Source: an uncultured Clostridia bacterium (GTDB taxonomy: Bacteria > Bacillota > Clostridia > Oscillospirales > Acutalibacteraceae). Taken from it: DNA of 8,864 nucleotides. Below are positions 1-5,555 of the stretch, piece after piece (the stretch's first letter is position 1; every line of letters starts with the position of its first letter). Below the pieces are notes generated by a model, which was given only the letters and a program-made list of their open reading frames with translations, did not search any database and was not told the origin of the DNA. The position numbers were made by a program, and so were the translations under genes. The stretch spans positions 1 through 8,864 of the forward strand of contig CAUCSW010000018.1 in the NCBI GenBank assembly GCA_958445555.1, in the 5' to 3' direction.

Positions 1-1550
1 ATCTTGGTCGCGCGTTCGATGTCTTTGGACGCAGCGGTCGAAATGTCTCCGTTGCAAAGCTCTTCGGCTATTCTGCCTCCAAGAAGCATTACGATCTCCT
101 CGGTCATCTCGTTTTTGTATCTTGAGAACTTATCCTCCTCAGGAAGAGCGATCGTCATTCCGAGGGCTCTGCCGCGCGGAATGATCGTTATGGCATGGAT
201 CTCATCCTGAGTCGGGAGATAATAACCGGTTATAGCGTGACCTGCCTCATGATATGCAGTGTTGCGCTTTTCCTTGTCCTTGAGTACCCAGCTCTTCTTT
301 TCGGGTCCTGCTATGACCTTCAAGGTAGCCTCTTCTATATGATCGTGGGTGATGGACTTCTTGCCCTCTCTCGCGGCAAGAAGCGCCGCCTCGTTAAGGA
401 GGTTTTCAAGATCCGCACCCGTGAATCCCGCAGTCGACTGCGCAATGGTCTTGAGGTCGACATCGGGAGCAAGCGGCTTGCCGCGCGAATGGACCTTAAG
501 GATCTCTTCTCTTCCTTTGACATCGGGATAATTCACCGTTATCTGACGATCGAATCTGCCCGGTCTGAGCAATGCTTTATCAAGAATATCGGGACGGTTT
601 GTCGCCGCGATCACGATAACGCCCTCGTTTTTACCGAAGCCGTCCATTTCCACAAGCAGCTGATTGAGTGTCTGCTCGCGTTCGTCGTGTCCGCCGCCGA
701 GTCCCGCGCCGCGCTGCCTTCCGACGGCGTCTATCTCGTCGATGAATATAATAGCGGGGGCTGCTTTTTTGGCTTGGTCAAACAGGTCTCTTACACGCGA
801 TGCGCCGACGCCGACAAACATTTCGACGAAATCGGAACCCGATATTGAGAAGAAGGGCACCCCTGCTTCTCCGGCAACGGCTCTTGCAAGCAGTGTCTTA
901 CCCGTTCCCGGAGGGCCCACGAGCAATACACCTTTAGGTATTCTTGCACCCAGATCATTGAACTTTTTGGGATCCTTGAGAAAATCGACGAGCTCCTGCA
1001 TTTCTTCCTTTTCTTCATCGGCACCCGCCACATCGGCAAATGTAGTCTTTCTGCCGTCCTCACCGGACTTGCGTGCTTTTATCTTTCCGAAGCCGAGTGC
1101 GCGGTCTCCGCCTGCGGCATCGCCCATACGCCTCATAAATATGACTATGAGAACTATCATAATTATCAGCATAACGGCGCTCGGTATGATATTTACCAGC
1201 CACGAAAGTCCGCTGCCGCTCTTGTAGTCATATTTTATGATCTTATCGGGATTGCCGCTGTTCTCGGCATTATTCTGTTCGATAAAATCAGACATATCTT
1301 CAACAAACAGACTCGGCGACGCGACACTGTAAGTGTAGGTCTTGCCGTCCGCCCTCAGAACATATTTGAGCTCGCCTGAGTAGAGATTGAGAGAATACTC
1401 CGAAACGCCGTTGCTCTTTATAAGGTCGACGATCTCATAGTATTTCTTTCCCTGCCTGCTTGTTCCGATCTGCGAAACAAGGAACATCGCCGTTATCAGC
1501 ACTATCGGGATGCCGATATAAAGCAGTAAATTCTTAATGTTTTTCTTCAC
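1..1550 (-). CDS. ftsH: ATP-dependent zinc metalloprotease FtsH, 3' end outside the window
   Basis: FtsH is a membrane-anchored hexameric AAA+ protease that extracts and degrades misfolded membrane proteins and selected regulators. I translated 516 residues from a GTG start at 1550; the frame is still open at the window edge. Seen in order: a membrane segment at about residues 7-27, a short extracytoplasmic domain of about 90 residues, a second membrane segment at about 118-139, the AAA+ module with Walker A GPPGTGKT (212-219), pore motif MFVG (244-247), Walker B IIFIDEID (267-274) and the second region of homology with arginine fingers R332 and R335, then the protease domain with HEAGH (434-438). 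Asp510, 72 residues after the second zinc histidine, fits the third zinc ligand. Only the C-terminal end, of roughly 100-150 residues in relatives, is missing. The start is set by AAGGAG nine bases upstream. It follows hpt by 15 bases, the tilS-hpt-ftsH order known in many Firmicutes. Nothing looks defective. Confidence 0.98.
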   Translation of the reverse strand, partial: MKKNIKNLLLYIGIPIVLITAMFLVSQIGTSRQGKKYYEIVDLIKSNGVSEYSLNLYSGELKYVLRADGKTYTYSVASPSLFVEDMSDFIEQNNAENSGNPDKIIKYDYKSGSGLSWLVNIIPSAVMLIIMIVLIVIFMRRMGDAAGGDRALGFGKIKARKSGEDGRKTTFADVAGADEEKEEMQELVDFLKDPKKFNDLGARIPKGVLLVGPPGTGKTLLARAVAGEAGVPFFSISGSDFVEMFVGVGASRVRDLFDQAKKAAPAIIFIDEIDAVGRQRGAGLGGGHDEREQTLNQLLVEMDGFGKNEGVIVIAATNRPDILDKALLRPGRFDRQITVNYPDVKGREEILKVHSRGKPLAPDVDLKTIAQSTAGFTGADLENLLNEAALLAAREGKKSITHDHIEEATLKVIAGPEKKSWVLKDKEKRNTAYHEAGHAITGYYLPTQDEIHAITIIPRGRALGMTIALPEEDKFSRYKNEMTEEIVMLLGGRIAEELCNGDISTAASKDIERATK

Positions 1551-1559
1551 GAGGTCTGT

Positions 1560-1565
1560 CTCCTT
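1560..1565 (-). promoter_or_regulatory. ftsH ribosome binding site
   Basis: AAGGAG lies nine bases before the GTG at 1550 and fixes that codon as the ftsH start. It directly follows the hpt TAA stop (1566-1568), so a ribosome ending hpt terminates on top of the ftsH entry site. This favours coupled translation of the two genes. No other start codon with comparable spacing is present. Confidence 0.85.
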
Positions 1566-2108
1566 TTATTTTTCGTAAACCTGTCTTTTGAGTACACCCA
1601 AATACGGCAGGTTTCTGTACTTTTCCGCATAATCGAGTCCGTATCCCACAACGAACTCATCCGGGATTGTCGCGCCGACATAATCAACGCATATATCCGC
1701 CTTTCTTCTTGCGGGCTTATCAAGGAAGGTGCAGATCTTTACTTCCGCGGCGCCCCTTTTGAGAAAGACATTTTTAACATTGTAAAGTGTCACGCCGGAA
1801 TCGACGATATCCTCAACAACGAGAATGTTCTTGCCCTTTATGTCTATGCTGAGATCTTTAAGGATCTGAACCATTCCGGTAGACTCCGTAGCGTTTCCGT
1901 AAGATGATACCACCATAAAATCTATTGAACAGTCAAGATCTATGTTCCTTATAAGGTCGGAGAAAAACACAACGCAGCCTTTAAGTATTCCGACTGCAAT
2001 GAGATCCTTGCCCTTATAGTCCTCGGTTATTTTTTTGCCGAGAGATCTGCAGATCTCGCTTATCTGCTCCTCATCAAGAAGAACCTTTTCGATATTTTCG
2101 TTAATCAC
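1566..2108 (-). CDS. hpt: Hypoxanthine-guanine phosphoribosyltransferase
   Basis: Cytoplasmic purine-salvage enzyme that joins hypoxanthine or guanine to PRPP, giving IMP or GMP and pyrophosphate. The 180-residue product matches the usual family length. The PRPP-binding loop VVEDIVDSGVTL spans residues 97-108, ILKGCVVFFSDL (41-52) is the characteristic early loop, SSYGN (68-72) starts the flexible catalytic loop, and VGYGLDYAEKYRNLPYLGVL (154-173) is the C-terminal purine-site signature. I chose the GTG at 2108: it has GGAGGAG upstream, and the resulting N-terminus (INENIEKVLLDEEQI) is what relatives have. A start further upstream at 2141 would add 11 residues and overlap tilS. It lies between tilS and ftsH, seven bases after the former and 15 before the latter. 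In B. subtilis the Hpt and TilS proteins are reported to form a complex that activates ftsH; whether that applies here is unknown. Confidence 0.97.
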   Translation of the reverse strand: MINENIEKVLLDEEQISEICRSLGKKITEDYKGKDLIAVGILKGCVVFFSDLIRNIDLDCSIDFMVVSSYGNATESTGMVQILKDLSIDIKGKNILVVEDIVDSGVTLYNVKNVFLKRGAAEVKICTFLDKPARRKADICVDYVGATIPDEFVVGYGLDYAEKYRNLPYLGVLKRQVYEK

Positions 2109-2115
2109 CCTTAAT

Positions 2116-3555
2116 CTACTCCTCCGATATTTGCGCGACAAGCACCTGCTTTGTCGCAGCCCCTACCGCGACTCTTTCGTCCGCAGCATCGCCGCAGACG
2201 GCCGCGATTCCCCTGTCGTCCTCAATAATGCGTATACCGTTTCTCTCGGTCACCGGGATCTTAAGCTCACAGAAGAGCTTTTTAAGGCTCTTTGTGCATC
2301 CCCTGCCCGCGGGTCTCACGGTATCTCCCTCTTTTCGGGATCTTATTTTCACCGCGCCTGATATTTTATCACAATCCAAAGCGGTAAACAATAACTTTTT
2401 GTGAACTTTACAAAACCGATAAAAGCTTTCGGCGGACATCACCGAAAACAACACATTTTCGCTGCGGAATACCGCCCCTTCATTGTCGTCCGTCGATGCC
2501 GACGACAGGTTGTTCTCGGGACCCGTCTCCGAGGTGCAGGCCTTTTCAAGACGGCGGGCGGATTCTGCAAGCTCGTTTATATTGAGCATAATTTCTTCTG
2601 CCTTCGCCGCCGCGTCCTCCGGATGCGAAAATGTCAACAGACCGTGACTCACCGTTGCGAAACAATTACCGTGGAAATTCAATCTGCCGCCGCCCGTCAG
2701 GCAAAGACGGTATATACCCTCTGCGGTTTTTCTGTCAGGCGTTGTTCCGCAGCGATCCTTTACGGCGGATATTATTACCCGCTTTGAAAGTGCGGGGTCG
2801 CCCTTTCCGAGAGCCGCTGCATCAAATCCTTTTTTGCCGACGGAAGCATCTTTTTCAAAAAGCTTCGCCGCATTTTCAATAAACCTTCTGTCCTCGGCAA
2901 GGGTCATACAACCCTCTTCAACGCCGAGCGAGACCCGAGGATTTATTTCTTTCATCAGCGGCACTATATTGTGCCTTATAAAGTTTCTTTTGTATTCATC
3001 GGTCAGATTGGTGGAGTCGACCCGAAATTCAAGCCCTCTGCTGCGGCAAAAGCCTTCGGTGTCCTCCCTTGTGCAGTAAATCAGCGGACGGATCATCCTT
3101 CCTCTTACCGGCGGTATTCCGGTAAGTCCCGCCAATCCCGTTCCTCTGCAAAGATTGAGTATCACCGTTTCGAGGTTATCATCGGCGGTATGCGCGGTTG
3201 CGATCCTTCCGGTTGCTCTGCGGTTAAGAAAATCATATCTGATCTCACGCGCCGCAAGCTCGGTACCTATCTTACGCTTTTTTGCTTCCGACGGCACATC
3301 TATGCGCTCGGCGACAAACTCTACTCCGAGACTCTCGCACAAAGCGCGGCAAAATTCCTCATCCTCATCCGCCTCTTTTCCCCTTATCATATGATTCAGG
3401 TGAGCGGCATAAAGGCGGTATCCGTATTCCCGTTTGAGTTCCGACAAAGCCGCAAGCAGAGCGGTTGAATCGGCGCCGCCCGAGAGTGCGACGGTAACGG
3501 AATCGCAATCAAGCATACCGTATTCGTCGGCAGCCCTTCTCAGCTTATCAATCAT
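2116..3555 (-). CDS. tilS: tRNA(Ile)-lysidine synthase
   Basis: TilS modifies the wobble cytidine of the CAU-anticodon tRNA-Ile to lysidine using ATP and lysine, changing decoding from AUG to AUA. This matters here because ATA codons are frequent in the neighbouring genes. The 479-residue product has the PP-loop signature SGGADS at residues 25-30, AHLNHMIRG (51-59), the conserved AHTADDNLET stretch (121-130) followed by NLCRGTGLAGLTGI (134-147), and FIRHNIVPLM (192-201). A C-terminal TilS domain contains IRSRKEGDTVRP (404-415). This is the long, full-domain form. Residues about 340-366 are a polar low-complexity linker. I chose the ATG at 3555: it overlaps the dnaB stop by eight bases in ATGATTGA, has a weak GGAAG nine bases upstream, and lets the protein begin with the usual short N-terminus. 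The longer open frame reaching 3702 would only read dnaB out of frame. Confidence 0.97.
   Translation of the reverse strand: MIDKLRRAADEYGMLDCDSVTVALSGGADSTALLAALSELKREYGYRLYAAHLNHMIRGKEADEDEEFCRALCESLGVEFVAERIDVPSEAKKRKIGTELAAREIRYDFLNRRATGRIATAHTADDNLETVILNLCRGTGLAGLTGIPPVRGRMIRPLIYCTREDTEGFCRSRGLEFRVDSTNLTDEYKRNFIRHNIVPLMKEINPRVSLGVEEGCMTLAEDRRFIENAAKLFEKDASVGKKGFDAAALGKGDPALSKRVIISAVKDRCGTTPDRKTAEGIYRLCLTGGGRLNFHGNCFATVSHGLLTFSHPEDAAAKAEEIMLNINELAESARRLEKACTSETGPENNLSSASTDDNEGAVFRSENVLFSVMSAESFYRFCKVHKKLLFTALDCDKISGAVKIRSRKEGDTVRPAGRGCTKSLKKLFCELKIPVTERNGIRIIEDDRGIAAVCGDAADERVAVGAATKQVLVAQISEE
2119..2125 (-). promoter_or_regulatory. hpt ribosome binding site inside the end of tilS
   Basis: GGAGGAG is formed by the last two sense codons of tilS (GAG GAG, Glu-Glu) together with the base before them. 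The tilS TAG stop follows immediately and the hpt GTG comes ten bases after the GGAG core. The spacing is slightly long but usable. The site decides for GTG 2108 over an upstream in-frame start and makes hpt translation likely to depend on ribosomes finishing tilS. Confidence 0.8.
3548..3555 (-). other. dnaB/tilS stop-start overlap
   Basis: The eight bases read ATGATTGA on the coding strand: the tilS ATG comes first and the dnaB TGA ends the overlap. The only Shine-Dalgarno-like element is a weak GGAAG at 3565-3569 inside dnaB, nine bases before the ATG. Overlap plus a weak site suggests tilS is translated mainly by re-initiation after dnaB. Confidence 0.8.
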
Positions 3556-4939
3556 TTCTGAATACTTCCACAGAACTGAATTTCGTAAACTCGCCGTCCC
3601 AGTGCAGGGGGACCTTATCAATTCCGCCGTGGCGGTTTTTCGCCACAACGCAAAGTGCCTTTGACGCCTCCTCGGGATCCGGCGGCGGTGCATTCGGATC
3701 ATCGTCCGAATTCTTATAATAGTTTTTACGGTACATAAACAGAACTATATCGGCATCCTGCTCGATAGATCCCGACTCACGCAGGTCGGACAACTGCGGT
3801 ATATGCGATTTCTGTGCTTTGGAGTCTATTTCGCGGTTGAGCTGCGAACAGACGATGACCGGTATCTTCATTTCCTTTGCGAGGATCTTTAGATTTCTTG
3901 TTATATCGGAGATCTCCTGGACTCGGTTTTCCTTTCTCGTGGCGGAATGCATAAGTCCCAAATAGTCGATCATCACAAGATCGGGCAGAGGATTCATTCT
4001 TCTCAGCTTTGCTCTGATCTCGGGAACGGTTATACCCGAGCTCTCGTCGAAATACAACGGAACATCGGCGAATTTTTTACCTGCGTCGGCAAGTCTTGTC
4101 CATTCGTCGGGCGTAAGCTCACCCGTACGGAGCTTGCTGCTCTGTATCATAGCCTCAGAAGAAAGGATTCGCTGGGCAAGCTGATCTCTTGACATTTCAA
4201 GGGAGAAAAACGCCACGACCTTATGCTCGTTTACGGCGACATTCCTTGCTACATTCAAAGCAAACGCTGTCTTTCCCATACCGGGACGGGCACCTATTAT
4301 TATCAAGTCGGATTTATTGAGTCCCGTTATAATCTTGTCAAGTTCCGAGAATCCCGTCGGTATCCCTATAAAATCCTTTCGGGTCTCCTCATTTGTGATC
4401 TTGGCAAGTCGGTCAAAGGTCTCGGTAAGTATGACATCCTCTATCTTTTTAAGACCCGATGTCGCCCTGCCCTGCCTTATGTCGAACACCCTCTGCTCGG
4501 CATAATTCATCAATTCTTCCGTGTCGCCGCCCTCGGAGGCACGGTCTATGATATCGCGCGAAGCGGTGATGAGGGAGCGCATATAAAAACGATCCCTCAC
4601 GATATCGGCATATGTGACTATGTTCGCACTTGTGGGGACCGTGTTGAGCACTGCCGACAGGTAAGCCTTGCCGCCTGCCTCATCGTACACATTCTCGCTT
4701 TTAAGCTGTTCAAGCACCGTAACAAAGTCAATATTGCGGTTTTGTGTACTCATCAATGTGAGTATTTCGAATATTTTTCTGTTTTGAGGAATGTAAAAGT
4801 AGTCTGCTTTCAGTCTGTCAAGAACGAGGTTTATGCTCGGCGGATCGATAAGCACCGAACCTATTACCGACTGCTCCGCCTCATTTGAGAACGGCAGACT
4901 GCTTCCTTCAAAATCGGAGACGAAATTAGCTTTTTCCAC
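3548..4939 (-). CDS. dnaB: Replicative DNA helicase DnaB
   Basis: Hexameric 5'-to-3' helicase that unwinds DNA at the replication fork and interacts with the helicase loader and primase (called DnaC in B. subtilis). The 463-residue product has the normal two-domain build. The N-terminal domain starts with NEAEQSVIGSVLIDP (19-33), and the RecA-like C-terminal domain follows a linker ending near residue 190. Walker A is GARPGMGKT (216-224), the catalytic glutamate lies in FFSLEMS (E248), Walker B is LVMIDYLGLM (321-330), SQLNRE is at 365-370, DLRESGSIEQDAD at 385-397, and KNRHG at 434-438. Just after FMYRKNYY is an acidic, proline-rich stretch (about 408-426) that is longer than the corresponding B. 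subtilis loop. I saw no intein. The start is GTG at 4939, preceded by GGAGGAG. It lies 31 bases after rplI and overlaps tilS, so it is inside the operon. Confidence 0.98.
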   Translation of the reverse strand: MEKANFVSDFEGSSLPFSNEAEQSVIGSVLIDPPSINLVLDRLKADYFYIPQNRKIFEILTLMSTQNRNIDFVTVLEQLKSENVYDEAGGKAYLSAVLNTVPTSANIVTYADIVRDRFYMRSLITASRDIIDRASEGGDTEELMNYAEQRVFDIRQGRATSGLKKIEDVILTETFDRLAKITNEETRKDFIGIPTGFSELDKIITGLNKSDLIIIGARPGMGKTAFALNVARNVAVNEHKVVAFFSLEMSRDQLAQRILSSEAMIQSSKLRTGELTPDEWTRLADAGKKFADVPLYFDESSGITVPEIRAKLRRMNPLPDLVMIDYLGLMHSATRKENRVQEISDITRNLKILAKEMKIPVIVCSQLNREIDSKAQKSHIPQLSDLRESGSIEQDADIVLFMYRKNYYKNSDDDPNAPPPDPEEASKALCVVAKNRHGGIDKVPLHWDGEFTKFSSVEVFRND

Positions 4940-4943
4940 CCTG

Positions 4944-4950
4944 CTCCTCC
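4944..4950 (-). promoter_or_regulatory. dnaB ribosome binding site
   Basis: GGAGGAG lies 4-6 bases before the GTG at 4939, depending on which GGAG pairs, in the 31-base gap after the rplI stop. It supports the GTG start, which otherwise could be doubted because no ATG is near. Confidence 0.8.
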
Positions 4951-4970
4951 GTTATTTCCGTATTTTATGT

Positions 4971-5411
4971 TTACTCGGTAACCTCAACGGTTATCGAAGC
5001 GGTGATGCCGTTGTATATTTTGACCTCGGCGGTAACGCTTCCGTATGTTTTTATATCGTTCATTCCTATGCGGCGCTTATCGATATCGGTGTCGCAGATC
5101 TTCTTCAGCTCCTCGGCGACTTCCTTTGCGGTGACCGCTCCGAAAAGCTTACCGTTTGCGCCCGCCTTGGCGTGTAGGGTAACGGTTTTTCCGTCTATCT
5201 TCTTTTTTATCTCCTCGGCGGCCTTCTTTTCCTCTGCGAGGCGGTGGCTTTCCGAAGCCTCACGGTTTTTAAGCTCGTTCATTGCCGTAGCATTTGCTTC
5301 GATAGCAAGTTTGTGGGGAAGAAGATAGTTTCTTGCATATCCGTCCGACACATTGACAAGCTCGCCTTTTTTGCCTTTGCCTTTTACATCCTGAGTAAGT
5401 ATTACCTTCAT
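4971..5411 (-). CDS. rplI: 50S ribosomal protein bL9
   Basis: bL9 binds 23S rRNA near the base of the L1 stalk on the large subunit and helps maintain reading-frame fidelity. The 146-residue product has the family's layout. The N-terminal RNA-binding domain begins [19 protein letters not shown] and carries the L9 signature around [15 protein letters not shown] (22-36). A long connecting helix rich in Glu, Lys and Ala follows (about 45-75), and then the C-terminal domain with [14 protein letters not shown]. The usual glycine after the NYLLP motif is replaced (PHK), a variation within the family. ATG 5411 is chosen over an in-frame ATG at 5438 because GGAGG sits eight bases before 5411 and MKVIL is the universal L9 N-terminus. 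The rpsF-ssb-rpsR genes that accompany rplI in many bacteria are not adjacent. The gdpP-rplI-dnaB order is the Firmicutes arrangement. Confidence 0.98.
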   Translation of the reverse strand: MKVILTQDVKGKGKKGELVNVSDGYARNYLLPHKLAIEANATAMNELKNREASESHRLAEEKKAAEEIKKKIDGKTVTLHAKAGANGKLFGAVTAKEVAEELKKICDTDIDKRRIGMNDIKTYGSVTAEVKIYNGITASITVEVTE

Positions 5412-5419
5412 TGTATTGA

Positions 5420-5424
5420 CCTCC
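5420..5424 (-). promoter_or_regulatory. rplI ribosome binding site
   Basis: GGAGG with an eight-base spacer to ATG 5411. It is ideally placed and rejects the longer reading from 5438. It lies five bases downstream of the base of a GC-rich hairpin (5430-5448), so the structure should not itself cover the site. Confidence 0.9.
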
Positions 5425-5429
5425 GCTTC

Positions 5430-5448
5430 CCGCCGCATCCCGCGGCAG
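5430..5448 (-). repeat. GC-rich hairpin upstream of rplI
   Basis: On the coding strand CTGCCGC, loop GGGAT, then GCGGCGG can form a 7-pair stem with one G-U pair. No run of U follows (the next bases are GAAGCGGAGG), so it is not an intrinsic terminator. Possible roles are an RNA-processing or stabilising element, or control of rplI translation. This is a fold read by eye and no homologous RNA family is recognised. Confidence 0.5.
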
Positions 5449-5505
5449 TTGAATTATGCTTATGATACTGCGGCTTTACGCATATTTCTGTTATCTCATT
5501 AAGTT

Positions 5506-5555
5506 TGATCGTTCCTACCGACCTTATCATTCCGACTTGCCCGACATCACGATCA
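5506..5555 (-). repeat. Inverted repeat at the end of gdpP
   Basis: TGATCGT (5549-5555) and ACGATCA (5506-5512) are perfect 7-base complements separated by 36 bases, which contain GTCGG at 5541-5545, 5532-5536 and 5518-5522. The left arm contains the gdpP TGA. Seven bases with so long a loop can arise by chance, so a functional role is only a possibility. Confidence 0.3.

Larger units (their letters stand above)
5412..5552 (-). other. gdpP-rplI intergenic region
   Basis: These 141 bases are the only non-coding gap longer than about 30 bases. Besides the hairpin and ribosome binding site next to rplI, it holds a 7-base inverted repeat whose left arm TGATCGT starts in the gdpP stop codon (5549-5555) and whose right arm is ACGATCA (5506-5512), with three copies of GTCGG between the arms. 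A nine-codon ATG frame overlapping the gdpP stop is too short to call a gene. TATCAT and CATAAT resemble -10 boxes, but I found no -35 box at a suitable distance, so a separate rplI promoter is possible but not supported. No terminator is visible. Confidence 0.6.

Noticed and set aside
195..848. 217-residue plus-strand open frame antisense to ftsH
   Set aside because: It lies in register opposite a fully intact ftsH with Walker A, Walker B and zinc motifs, resembles no protein family I know, and is explained by rare TTA/CTA/TCA use.
3556..3702. Longer N-terminus for tilS
   Set aside because: The extra 49 residues are an Arg-rich out-of-frame reading of the dnaB 3' end. TilS proteins begin shortly before the SGGxDS loop, as with the ATG at 3555.
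4223..4888. 221-residue plus-strand open frame antisense to dnaB
   Set aside because: It is in codon register with the well-conserved dnaB gene, its composition is odd with many Cys, Tyr and Arg, and it has no recognisable domain.
5412..5438. Longer N-terminus for bL9 from the ATG at 5438
   Set aside because: GGAGG at 5420-5424 is correctly spaced for ATG 5411 and would lie inside the coding sequence if 5438 were used; bL9 begins with MKVIL.
5430..5448. Intrinsic terminator between gdpP and rplI
   Set aside because: The hairpin is GC-rich but the bases after it are GAAGCGGAGG with no U-run, and it sits right in front of the rplI ribosome binding site.
5412..5552. c-di-AMP (ydaO-type) riboswitch next to gdpP
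   Set aside because: The gap is downstream of gdpP and I cannot find the conserved elements or the overall two-fold arrangement of that riboswitch.
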